DNA from: MFAQ01 sp964429015
Lineage (GTDB): Bacteria > Patescibacteriota > Microgenomatia > UBA1400 > MFAQ01
Length of the DNA stretch: 47,851 nt
Assembly: GCA_964429015.1 (NCBI GenBank)
Contig: CAYSAM010000006.1
Span: forward strand, 1-47,851
Reading direction: 5' to 3'
Shown: positions 23,975 through 31,524 of the stretch, in pieces
Position numbering within the stretch: position 1 is the first letter of the stretch
How the letters are laid out: each line of letters starts with the position of its first letter
Notes under the pieces: model-generated
The model's database searches: none
Told to the model about the DNA's origin: nothing
The model's input: only the letters and a program-made list of their open reading frames with translations
Position numbers and translations under genes: made by a program

Positions 23975-25036
23975 ATGAGAGTTTTGGCGATTGAATCTAC
24001 TTGTGACGAAACTGCTGCTTCGGTAGTGGAGTCTTTTGGTGATGGGGTAAGAGTTATCTCCTCAGTAGTGGCGAGTTCGGTAGTTATGCACGAGAAATAT
24101 GGAGGAATAATCCCCGAGATTGCAGCTAGAGAACAGATAAAAAGCATTATTCCAGTAATTGAAGAATCTCTAAAAAATATTGGCTGGGAAAATGTGGACG
24201 CTATTGCCGCCAGTTTTGGCCCTGGTTTAATGGGAAGTTTACTGGTTGGTGTTGAAACCGCTAAGGTCTTAGCTTGGACTCACAATAAGAAACTATTAAA
24301 AGTGAACCATGTGAATGCTCATCTGATGGCGAATTGGATAGTAGGGATGGATTGCTTCGGTTCGAGTACAAAACTCGCAATGACGCAGGAATTGCCGGAG
24401 ATGACGGCAGTGGGACTTATTGCTAGTGGTGGGCACACAGACTTTGTACTATTGGAATCACCCAAAAAATGGAAGTGGATTGGTGGAACTAGAGACGATG
24501 CTGTAGGTGAAGCCTTTGACAAAGCAGCGAGATCTTTTGGTCTTCCCTACCCAGGCGGTCCGGAAATTGACAGAGTTACAAAAACAGTTAGTGACAAGGA
24601 ATACTCTGAACTAGAAAAGAAAAATAGACTTCCCAGACCTCTTATTTTGGACAAGACTTTGGATATGAGTTTTTCTGGGTTAAAGGCGGCGGTGACAAGG
24701 GTTAGTTCACAGTTTACAGACTACAGCTCACAGGTAGAGAGAGATATTTACATTAGGGATTTTAGTGAGGCAGTGACGGAAGTGGTTGTGGCAAAAACAA
24801 AAATTGCTTTGGAAGAATATAAACCAAAGTCCCTGCTCCTAGGTGGTGGTGTGGCGGCAAACAGTAAAATTAGAGAAGCTTTAAGATCACTAGAAAATGA
24901 GTTTGGGGTCAAGTTTTTTGTCCCTGAGCTTAAGTATTGTGGGGATAATGCGGCTATGATTGGAGCGGCGGCAATTTTGAACTCAATAGAGGTTAGTTTG
25001 AATGACTATCCCGAACCTGGCATGGATGTGGTGTAA
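23975..25036 (+). CDS. tsaD: tRNA N6-threonylcarbamoyladenosine synthase subunit TsaD
   Basis: Universal enzyme of the ASKHA fold that adds threonylcarbamoyl to A37 of ANN-reading tRNAs with TsaB, TsaE and TsaC. 353 aa: IESTCDETAASVV at the N-terminus, metal-binding histidines in VNHVNAHLMA, SGGHTDFVLL, GGPEIDR, LLGGGVAANSKIR and CGDNAAMIG. Between the metal site and SGGHT lies an extra stretch, GMDCFGSSTKLAMTQ, encoded by a dispersed palindrome (24349-24384). TAAAAT stands 6 nt before the ATG; AGGAGG abuts the ATG and is too close to work as a normal ribosome site, so a leaderless start is more likely. Confidence 0.96.
   Translation: MRVLAIESTCDETAASVVESFGDGVRVISSVVASSVVMHEKYGGIIPEIAAREQIKSIIPVIEESLKNIGWENVDAIAASFGPGLMGSLLVGVETAKVLAWTHNKKLLKVNHVNAHLMANWIVGMDCFGSSTKLAMTQELPEMTAVGLIASGGHTDFVLLESPKKWKWIGGTRDDAVGEAFDKAARSFGLPYPGGPEIDRVTKTVSDKEYSELEKKNRLPRPLILDKTLDMSFSGLKAAVTRVSSQFTDYSSQVERDIYIRDFSEAVTEVVVAKTKIALEEYKPKSLLLGGGVAANSKIREALRSLENEFGVKFFVPELKYCGDNAAMIGAAAILNSIEVSLNDYPEPGMDVV
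24349..24384. repeat. dispersed palindrome, family A (copy 4)
   Basis: GGATTGCTTCGGTTCGAGTA...ACTCGCAATGAC, in frame in tsaD, about 12 codons. The nearest relative is the copy at 32646. A second, weaker ATTGCCGG...ATGACGG pattern follows at about 24391-24407. Confidence 0.9.
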
Positions 25037-25105
25037 AATATATTTAGAGCCGTGAAGGAGCTAGTCACTCTGGAGCCTGGGGAGGAAATTAGTGTAATTT
25101 GTATA

Positions 25106-25130
25106 GATTCCGGACGAGCGTTGGAATGAC
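25106..25130. repeat. degenerate family A palindrome within the T-box leader
   Basis: GATTCCGGACGAGCGTTGGA followed by ATGAC resembles the 15330 copy. Its ATTCC/GGAAT stem sits inside an outer AGTGT/ACACT stem (25091-25095/25129-25133), in the place of an intermediate T-box stem. May be chance. Confidence 0.4.
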
Positions 25131-25186
25131 ACTAAAAGTAGAGCCCCGCAAATAAGTAAAATGAGAGGTGGTACCGCCCAAAATGG

Positions 25187-25234
25187 CCCTCTTTAGTTCC
25201 CTATTTTTAGGTGACTAGAGAGGGTTATTTTATT
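25187..25234 (+). terminator. T-box regulated terminator
   Basis: 11-bp perfect stem CCCTCTTTAGT/ACTAGAGAGGG with a 16-nt loop and TTATTTTATT tail, ending one base before the valS ATG. Confidence 0.88.
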
Positions 25235-25235
25235 A

Positions 25236-27335
25236 ATGACAAAGCAAATGGATAAAAATTACGATCATAAAAAATACGAGGGAGATATTTACCAAAAATG
25301 GGAGAAATCTGGCGCGTTTACTCCCCCTGCTGGTAGGGACTTAGAAGAAAGTAAAAAAACATTCACGGTAATTATGCCACCACCAAATGCAAATGACCCC
25401 TTGCACGTGGGACATGCTAGTTTTGTAACGATAGAGGATATTTTAGTTCGATTTCATAGAATGCTTGGTGAGGCGACATTATGGTTACCAGGAACAGACC
25501 ATGCGGGGATAGAAACTCAATTTGTTTTTGAGAAAAAATTAGCCAAGGAAGGTAAAAGCCGTTTTGATTACGACCGCGACACACTTTATCAGCTAATTTG
25601 GGACTATGTCCAAAAGAACTCGGATGTTGCAGTAGATCAGATGAAAAAATTGGGTGCTAGCGCAGATTGGAGTAGACAAAAATTTACACTGGATGAGAAC
25701 ATAGTGGATTTAGTTTTGGATACTTTTATAGAACTTAATAAAAGAGGTTTGGTTTATAAGACAGAAAGATTAGTGAACTTTTGTACCAAATGTGGCACTG
25801 CATATTCGGAACTAGAAGTTGAGTACGAAGAAAAAACCGACAAAATCTACACAATTGATTATGGAAACGGTATTAAAGTGGCCACAACTAGACCAGAAAC
25901 ACTATTAGGAGATGTGGCAGTAGCAGTAAATCCAAATGATGATAGGTACAAAGATTTAATTGGCACAGAACTAGACCTACCTCTTACAAGTAGAAAAATA
26001 AAAATGATCGGAGATGAGACTGTGGATATGGAGTTTGGAACTGGAGCCGTAAAGGTCACCCCCACCCACGACAAAGCTGACTGGGAAATGGCAGAGAGAG
26101 CTGGCATGGATCTGGTTGATATTTGCAGTAAATACACTGTAATAGGCGAAAACGGAAAAATGAAAGAGAACGCTGGTAAATATGCAGGACTTTCGATAGC
26201 TAATGCCAGAGAAGTAATTTTGAAAGACTTGGGTGAAAGGTTGATTGACACTAAAGATATTGTTCATAATGTAGGCACATGCTATAGATGTCATAGAATA
26301 ATTGAACCTATGCCAAAGTCTCAGTTTTTTATAAAAGTGCGTGGAATGGCAGACAAAGTAATTGAGGCTATGGACAAGGGAGAGTTTGAAGTCTTGGGTT
26401 CTGGGCACGACAAAATTTTGCGACATTGGCTAACAAATCTTCGTGACTGGAATGTAAGTAGACAGATTGTGTGGGGAATTCGGATGCCAATTTGGTATAA
26501 GGTCATAGATCGTGGATCGTCGATTGTAGATGAGGAGAATTTTTTAGTTCAGAAGGAGAGTCCGGGAGAAGGATGGATACAAGAGACAGATACTTTTGAC
26601 ACGTGGTTTAGCTCTGGTCAGTGGCCAATAGTGACTCTAAAAACTGCCAAAGAAGGTGACTTTGATAAATACTACCCAACTAGTGTTATGGAAACAGCCT
26701 ACGATATTCTCCCCTTTTGGGTAATGAGAATGTTAATGCTGGGTATAGAGATGACTGGCACAGTTCCATTTAAAACTGTTTATTTGCATGGACTAGTAAG
26801 AGATGAAAAAGGTCAAAAAATGAGTAAGAGTAAGGGGAATGTAATCAACCCTCTCGAACTCTCGGATAAATATGGTACTGATGCCCTCAGGATGGCCTTA
26901 GTGATGAGTACAACAGCAGGTGTGGATTCTGCTACAGGAGAAAATAAAGTAAGAGGTATGAGGAACTTTGCGAATAAGATTTGGAATGCGGCACGCTTTG
27001 CTTTAGATATTAGATCGTCGATTGTAGATCGTAGAGAGAAAGATGAAGATTTCGAGAAAAAGATGAGGGAAGTGCTGAGGGATATGACGAGGCTGTTGAA
27101 CGAGAATCGAGTGGGGTTGGCTGCGGAAACTATCTATAACGAATTTTGGCATTGGTTTTGTGATGAGCAGATAGAGGCATCTAAAAAGGATGAAGTTTCT
27201 GAAACAGTACTTTTGACTGGTTTAAAAACTTTCTTAATACTTCTCCACCCGTTTGTACCTTTTGTGACTGAGGCTGTTTGGAGCGAAGTGTTTCCAGACC
27301 AAGGATTGTTGATAAACCAGAAGTGGCCGAAGTAG
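25236..27335 (+). CDS. valS: valyl-tRNA synthetase, compact form
   Basis: Class I synthetase, 699 aa against about 860-950 in most bacteria. HIGH motif as PLHVGHA, then ADWSRQKFTLD, CP1 editing domain with TTRPETLLGD and THDKAD, WCDEQ-like region, TWFSSGQWP, KMSKSKGNVI, and an anticodon-binding helical domain; the C-terminal coiled coil and part of the anticodon domain are missing. Two short segments (VIDRGSSIVDEE about residue 423 and DIRSSIVDRRE about 590) are encoded by heptanucleotide repeats, both in variable surface regions. Regulated by the T-box upstream. ATG 25236 chosen; ATG 25248 is possible. Confidence 0.96.
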   Translation: MTKQMDKNYDHKKYEGDIYQKWEKSGAFTPPAGRDLEESKKTFTVIMPPPNANDPLHVGHASFVTIEDILVRFHRMLGEATLWLPGTDHAGIETQFVFEKKLAKEGKSRFDYDRDTLYQLIWDYVQKNSDVAVDQMKKLGASADWSRQKFTLDENIVDLVLDTFIELNKRGLVYKTERLVNFCTKCGTAYSELEVEYEEKTDKIYTIDYGNGIKVATTRPETLLGDVAVAVNPNDDRYKDLIGTELDLPLTSRKIKMIGDETVDMEFGTGAVKVTPTHDKADWEMAERAGMDLVDICSKYTVIGENGKMKENAGKYAGLSIANAREVILKDLGERLIDTKDIVHNVGTCYRCHRIIEPMPKSQFFIKVRGMADKVIEAMDKGEFEVLGSGHDKILRHWLTNLRDWNVSRQIVWGIRMPIWYKVIDRGSSIVDEENFLVQKESPGEGWIQETDTFDTWFSSGQWPIVTLKTAKEGDFDKYYPTSVMETAYDILPFWVMRMLMLGIEMTGTVPFKTVYLHGLVRDEKGQKMSKSKGNVINPLELSDKYGTDALRMALVMSTTAGVDSATGENKVRGMRNFANKIWNAARFALDIRSSIVDRREKDEDFEKKMREVLRDMTRLLNENRVGLAAETIYNEFWHWFCDEQIEASKKDEVSETVLLTGLKTFLILLHPFVPFVTEAVWSEVFPDQGLLINQKWPK
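26506..26533 (+). repeat. heptanucleotide tandem repeat H1 (in valS)
   Basis: Four units: TAGATCG TGGATCG TCGATTG TAGATGA. Translated within valS as IDRGSSIVDE. Confidence 0.8.
27004..27038 (+). repeat. heptanucleotide tandem repeat H2 (in valS)
   Basis: Five units: TAGATAT TAGATCG TCGATTG TAGATCG TAGAGAG. Translated within valS as LDIRSSIVDRRE; shares units with H1. Confidence 0.8.
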
Positions 27336-27363
27336 ATGATTTATCCCTCTCGACTTCGTCGTT

Positions 27364-27383
27364 TCTCCCTTTGACAAGGGAGA
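27364..27383. other. hairpin between convergent valS and rplY
   Basis: TCTCCCTT-TGAC-AAGGGAGA, perfect 8-bp stem in the 54-nt gap between the two stop codons. No T run follows on either strand, so it may be a weak terminator, an RNA stabiliser or another dispersed palindrome. Confidence 0.5.
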
Positions 27384-27389
27384 GAAAAA

Positions 27390-28049
27390 CTATTCTTTGG
27401 ATTTTTCTTCTGCGGGAGCATCTTCGGCTTTTTTCTCTTCACCTGCGACTTCCGCTTCAGCAACGGTTGTGTCTAGTGGCTCTTCTTCTTTTTGTGTTTC
27501 AGAGAGAGAAATGATGATAGCTTCTGGGTCTAATTTGATTTCGACTGTAGAAGAAGACTTTAAGTCTGAGACTTTTAAGTTATCACCAACTTCACGGAGG
27601 TTGGTAATATCAACTTCATAATTTTCAGGAATGTCTGTTGGTAGACATTCAACTTCAATTTCATGAAGATTTTGACTAAGTATTGCAGAGCCAGATTTAA
27701 CAAGCTCAGATTCACCAACGATTTCTACTGGGACGTTTGCAGTTACTTTTTCTTTTAAGTTTACTTGGTGAAGATCAATGTGAACCAGTTGCCCCTTCAT
27801 AGGATCGACTGTAACATTTTTTACCAAAGTTGGTCTTTCTTTGTTTTCCCCTTCTACTGAGAGCCAAATAACGTTGGTTTCTCCAGATTGTTTATAGATA
27901 CGATTAAAATCTACAGTTGAGAACTGAATAGACACACTGTCGACACCTTTACCATAAACACTACCGGGAACAAAACCTTCTTTTCTGATTTTTTTTACTT
28001 TACTACCAATTAGATCTCTTTTTGAAGCTTTTAAAACATATTTATTCAT
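27390..28049 (-). CDS. rplY: large ribosomal subunit protein bL25, CTC form
   Basis: Binds 5S rRNA. 219 aa: N-terminal bL25 domain (KASKRDLIGSKVKKIRKEGFVPGSVYGKG), a C-terminal TL5/CTC beta domain (VHIDLHQVNLKEKVTANVPVEIVGES ... VECLPTDIPENYEVDITNL) and an acidic Glu/Ala-rich tail. ATG 28049 chosen: MNKYVLKASKR is the family start, and TACAAT lies 6 nt before it, with TTGAGT 17 nt further upstream. A longer reading from 28109 would overlap the DUF4012 gene and contain the promoter. Confidence 0.94.
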   Translation of the reverse strand: MNKYVLKASKRDLIGSKVKKIRKEGFVPGSVYGKGVDSVSIQFSTVDFNRIYKQSGETNVIWLSVEGENKERPTLVKNVTVDPMKGQLVHIDLHQVNLKEKVTANVPVEIVGESELVKSGSAILSQNLHEIEVECLPTDIPENYEVDITNLREVGDNLKVSDLKSSSTVEIKLDPEAIIISLSETQKEEEPLDTTVAEAEVAGEEKKAEDAPAEEKSKE

Positions 28050-28055
28050 GGAGGT

Positions 28056-28084
28056 ATTGTAGCCTAAAGACTCATAAAACTCAA
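28056..28084 (-). promoter_or_regulatory. rplY promoter, leaderless arrangement
   Basis: On the minus strand: TTGAGT (28079-28084), 17-nt spacer, TACAAT (28056-28061), then ACCTCC and ATG. Transcription should start at the ATG. Confidence 0.75.
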
Positions 28085-28089
28085 CCCAA

Positions 28090-30747
28090 TTAGTAAGTTT
28101 TAGCCACAAAATTTACACCAAAAGTAAAGGTTTTAGGTGTAAAAGGAAAAGTTATTTTATCTGGATGCAGTTTTATTTCCGAGGTTATTGCCGAGGCTCT
28201 TGATTGATCTGGAATACTAATTTCTAAAATTGAGTTAAGAGTAGTACCTGACTGCTGAAGATCAGTAAAGGTAAAGGCAATGGGTAGCATGAGCTTCTCT
28301 GGAAAAGGAGTAGTGTATTTGACTATAAATGTTTGCTCTTGGTTTAGAGATGTAGAAAGAACAAGTTGATATCTCGACAAGGTAGGATCATCTTGTGCAT
28401 AAACACCAGACAATGGTAATTCTTGATTATTAAGTGAAATACCGCTTAAAACAGCATTTTTAGGTAGATATAACTGAATAACCTCACTTAGATTGCGATT
28501 TATTAAGGGAGTGTTGTGTTGGTAGATATATTTAATTTGAACCTCATGCTCCAGACTTAAGGTATTTGGAATAACTATATGGGATATTTCTTTCTTAAGG
28601 TAGCTATTTAGAGGAATATTTGAGTAATTTGATGAATTGTAATGAAAAGTTTGAGGAACACAGAGCCTTGAAGTACTCATAGCCGGATGACACTCGTAAC
28701 TCCTGATTGACCCAGAAAAGGCTTCTGCTAGAATTTGTTTTTCTAAGTTGATGTTATTACTCCAGATATTAATTTCACGGTTTACAAAAGCGTCAGTAAG
28801 AATTTCTATTATTTCAGGTAAATGCACCCGACGGTTTAGAACTTGTTCAAAAAATACAGTTACTAAATCTCTAGTTAAATCCCCGTCCTCACCTGATAAT
28901 AATTTACTTTTGTAGTTGTCATATTTTAAACTTGGCAGCACTTCTTTAAGGAGGGTATCTTTTTCAAGAATTTTTTCAAAAAATGAATAATTTAGAGAAA
29001 TAATTAGATGGGGAGTGTTTTTTAATTTTTTTTCTAGATACCAGGCAATATTGGTGGCAGTTTGCGGAAAGTCTGGATTGTAGTTCATGTCTCTTAGATG
29101 CCAGACCGACTCCCCTGTTAGTTTTTCTATTAGAGGAGGAGGTGTTAAGGTAAAAGTATCTAATTTGTCAATTTCTTGTGAGGAAAGTAATTTGTGAGAT
29201 ATTATTCTTCCTTTGTCTATAGTAAACGAGTAGACATAGTCAATTGTGCCACCCGTAGATCTTAACTGATTATTGTTTTGAAGTAGAAAAAAAATATTTT
29301 TAGCTGAATCTTGTCCAAGAAATTCAGGTAAAAGGTCTATCATCTTTTCAACCTCCCCTATTTGATTTTTGGCAGTTTTGAGATTTTGAAATTGAAGATT
29401 TTGTTTGACTGCTTGAAGTAAAGGCTTCGGTAGTTCCTCTTTGTCTAATAAAATTTCGAGCTGATTGAGGTACTCGTAGCTTTGAACTAGATTTGTTTTT
29501 ATTCCGACCAAGACATTCTGATAATCTAGTTTATTGTCTTCGTTATTTATAGATAAATACAAAGTCTCCACCAAAGAGTATGTTTGATTTAGATTTTGGA
29601 TTGTAGACTGAGAAAAATTTAAAAAACTTAAAAAGTTGTGGTTTACATTGTCAAAATCCGAAGAAAAAATACTTATAACTGGTGAGATCAACTTATAGTT
29701 ACTGTCAGAGATTTTGGCTAGAATAATTGAGTTGTTTAAATTTTCAACAGATTGATTTAAGTCCCCTTTTTTGAGATAGAAAACGGTTTTTTCGAGATAT
29801 TTTAAGGAAAAGTAGGAGCTACATATAAATAACATGGAAATGGCTAGATAAACAAAACCTACAGTTGCCAAAATCTTTTCCAGACTACCACTAAGCTTGC
29901 CGAGCATTTCTTTTTTTAGATTCAGTGGATTTTTTATTTTTTTTTCTGGAAAAAATTTGTGAAAAAAATTTTTATGCTTTTCATCTTGTTTTACAACTTT
30001 TTCTTCGAAGTTCTGAATGTAAACATTTAAATTTTCTGAAAAACTATCTTCTACAAACAAATTTAACTCTGCTAGAGTTTTTAGAGATGGTTGATGATAG
30101 CTTATTCTTTCTAATTGTGAAGCATTTACATTATTTATTTCTAAATTTATTTTTATTACTTCTTCACACACTGACTTAAGTAGATAGGAAAGATTTAGAT
30201 CTGATAGCTGTGGACCTTGTAAGTAAAAAACCTTACCTAAAGTGTTTGTTAAAAACAGAACTTTTTGTAGACCTTTTTCTAGACTATGAAAACTAAGCGG
30301 GTAGTAGTTGTAGTTACCCTTAACAGTAATTTCGCACTTTTGAGATAGAATGATTGTTTGAACAATAGAATCAAGAGGTGTAACGGGTGACTCTTTCCAT
30401 AATGTATACAAATCTTGACATATTATTAGCCTGTGAATTTTGGAATCTGAGTCTATTTCATCTAGGAATTTTTTTAACAAATTTATTTTTTCACCATTAT
30501 CATTTAGTTCCAAAATTGCCACAATAGCCACTTTTTGCCTACTTTCTTGAGCGGCAAGATATATTTTTAGAATAGTAGAAGTGAGATTGTCGATGTTTTG
30601 TGAGTAATCGATAAATATGCAAATGTAATCACCATGCTTGTGCTTATCTAATTGTAAGTACCTTATTTCGCCTTTTTGAGATAGAAGAAACTTATCTAAG
30701 TTTGGACTATTTGTCCAAAAAAGAAAATTTACTGATTGAGAGTTCAT
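28090..30747 (-). CDS. DUF4012-domain membrane protein
   Basis: 885 aa. About 280 N-terminal residues look cytoplasmic, with alternating strands and helices (a possible degenerate nucleotide-binding fold), followed by one membrane helix (about 293-315) and a large outer part. The segment FFLLQNNNQLRSTGGTIDYVYSF, TPPPLIEKLTGESVWHLRDMNYNPDFPQTATNIAWYLEK is the hallmark of DUF4012, a family frequent in CPR and Actinobacteria, associated with envelope polysaccharide loci. C-terminal beta-rich domain ends the protein. Leaderless start: TATACT, 6 nt, ATG. A perfect dyad lies at its -35 region. Confidence 0.87.
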   Translation of the reverse strand: MNSQSVNFLFWTNSPNLDKFLLSQKGEIRYLQLDKHKHGDYICIFIDYSQNIDNLTSTILKIYLAAQESRQKVAIVAILELNDNGEKINLLKKFLDEIDSDSKIHRLIICQDLYTLWKESPVTPLDSIVQTIILSQKCEITVKGNYNYYPLSFHSLEKGLQKVLFLTNTLGKVFYLQGPQLSDLNLSYLLKSVCEEVIKINLEINNVNASQLERISYHQPSLKTLAELNLFVEDSFSENLNVYIQNFEEKVVKQDEKHKNFFHKFFPEKKIKNPLNLKKEMLGKLSGSLEKILATVGFVYLAISMLFICSSYFSLKYLEKTVFYLKKGDLNQSVENLNNSIILAKISDSNYKLISPVISIFSSDFDNVNHNFLSFLNFSQSTIQNLNQTYSLVETLYLSINNEDNKLDYQNVLVGIKTNLVQSYEYLNQLEILLDKEELPKPLLQAVKQNLQFQNLKTAKNQIGEVEKMIDLLPEFLGQDSAKNIFFLLQNNNQLRSTGGTIDYVYSFTIDKGRIISHKLLSSQEIDKLDTFTLTPPPLIEKLTGESVWHLRDMNYNPDFPQTATNIAWYLEKKLKNTPHLIISLNYSFFEKILEKDTLLKEVLPSLKYDNYKSKLLSGEDGDLTRDLVTVFFEQVLNRRVHLPEIIEILTDAFVNREINIWSNNINLEKQILAEAFSGSIRSYECHPAMSTSRLCVPQTFHYNSSNYSNIPLNSYLKKEISHIVIPNTLSLEHEVQIKYIYQHNTPLINRNLSEVIQLYLPKNAVLSGISLNNQELPLSGVYAQDDPTLSRYQLVLSTSLNQEQTFIVKYTTPFPEKLMLPIAFTFTDLQQSGTTLNSILEISIPDQSRASAITSEIKLHPDKITFPFTPKTFTFGVNFVAKTY

Positions 30748-30769
30748 TAATTTAGTATAGTCTACAAAG

Positions 30770-30787
30770 AAATATCTTTAGATATTT
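30770..30787. promoter_or_regulatory. perfect dyad upstream of the DUF4012 gene
   Basis: AAATATCT-TT-AGATATTT, 8-bp arms, 23 nt upstream of the ATG, overlapping where a -35 box would be. Operator-like, unassigned regulator. Confidence 0.45.
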
Positions 30788-30936
30788 TTACTATTTAATT
30801 TTGTTATAACTTTTATTTTTATTTAATTTGGGCATTAAGAAACATTTTGTTTACGCATACTACTTTAAAAATATTGTTATAACTTTCTACACATGAAAAT
30901 TTAGCTTTGGGATTGATATATGTTATCCACAATAGG

Positions 30937-30964
30937 AAGATCATAGTTTGTAGATCGTGGATCG
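30937..30964 (+). repeat. heptanucleotide tandem repeat H3
   Basis: Units AAGATCA TAGTTTG TAGATCG TGGATCG, in an intergenic region; last two units identical to H1. Confidence 0.7.
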
Positions 30965-31051
30965 TCCTAATACTAATCAGGAAAATAGGACTAAAAAGGA
31001 AAGATATAGAAAAAATTATTTGGAGAGGTGGTCCACCAACAACTGCGTTGG

Positions 31052-31489
31052 TTAGGTGGGCAGAGAGTCGAGAGCCTTGTTTACCAGCTTGTCTGCTTCT
31101 TTGTTTTTTTCTCTTAGTACGTGAACAAACTGCACGTCGTTTACTTTATTACTTTCTTTTAGCTCTGATATTAGAGAGAGAACACTTGATTTTAAATTTT
31201 GAAGATGTGGTTGTTTTACTTTATACAAACCCGTTATCTGTTTTACAATTAGCTCCGAATCCAATACAAAAAGAACCTTCTGTGCTTTTATACTATTTTC
31301 ACGGAGGTATTGAAGAGCAAAGATAACTGCTTTGTATTCGGCTTCATTATTTGTAGTAAGACCAATGTATTCTGAAATAGTGAAAACTTCAGTGTTGTTT
31401 GTGGTGGCGTAGACTCCAACTGCTGAAGGCCCAGGATTTCCTCTAGAACCACCATCAGTATTTATTTGGAGAGTATCAATTTGTTCCAT
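31052..31489 (-). CDS. rnhA: ribonuclease HI family protein
   Basis: Degrades RNA in RNA-DNA hybrids. 145 aa with the catalytic acids in INTDGGSRGNPGPSA, NNEAEYKAVIFAL, LDSELIVKQI and the terminal NKEADKLVNKAL. This is the plant/archaeal-like RNase HI subgroup (TDGGSRGNPG) common in CPR. Promoter is unusually clear (see next entry) and makes the message leaderless. Confidence 0.93.
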   Translation of the reverse strand: MEQIDTLQINTDGGSRGNPGPSAVGVYATTNNTEVFTISEYIGLTTNNEAEYKAVIFALQYLRENSIKAQKVLFVLDSELIVKQITGLYKVKQPHLQNLKSSVLSLISELKESNKVNDVQFVHVLREKNKEADKLVNKALDSLPT

Positions 31490-31495
31490 GAAAGT

Positions 31496-31524
31496 ATTTT
31501 ACTCTAAGCAAGTGCCAGTGCCAA
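31496..31524 (-). promoter_or_regulatory. rnhA promoter, leaderless arrangement
   Basis: On the minus strand: TTGGCA (31519-31524), 17-nt spacer, TAAAAT (31496-31501), then 6 nt and ATG. It lies in the last codons of the upstream O-antigen-ligase-like gene. Confidence 0.8.

Larger units (their letters stand above)
25040..25234 (+). promoter_or_regulatory. T-box riboswitch of valS
   Basis: Untranslated leader with the T-box signature GGTGGTACCGC (25167-25177); its TGGT bulge is complementary to the ACCA end of tRNA-Val. The antiterminator pairs GAGAGG (25163-25168) with CCCTCTTT (25187-25194). The competing terminator pairs CCCTCTTTAGT (25187-25197) with ACTAGAGAGGG (25214-25224) followed by a T-rich run. 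Upstream hairpins are short; GTC followed by A at 25064-25066 is a candidate Val specifier but I could not fold Stem I with certainty. Uncharged tRNA-Val should allow transcription of valS. Confidence 0.88.
30748..31051. other. AT-rich intergenic region with repeats and a DnaA box
   Basis: 304 nt without a credible gene, upstream of the DUF4012 gene and downstream of rnhA. It holds the 18-bp dyad, two copies of TTGTTATAACTTT (30801-30813 and 30874-30886), a perfect DnaA box TTATCCACA (30923-30931), heptad repeat H3 (30937-30964), and a GC-richer inverted repeat (31026-31051) that may terminate rnhA. Confidence 0.6.

Noticed and set aside
26506..27038. Heptad repeats taken for small insertion sequences
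   Set aside because: No terminal inverted repeats, target duplication or transposase; only 28-35 bp long.
27278..27514. Possible gene between valS and rplY on the + strand
   Set aside because: It overlaps the end of valS and is antisense to the low-complexity tail of rplY.
31020..31056. GGTGGTCCACC...CCAAC region looks like a T-box or tRNA piece
   Set aside because: It lacks the T-box core and any cloverleaf, and overlaps the end of rnhA; more likely a terminator or repeat hairpin.
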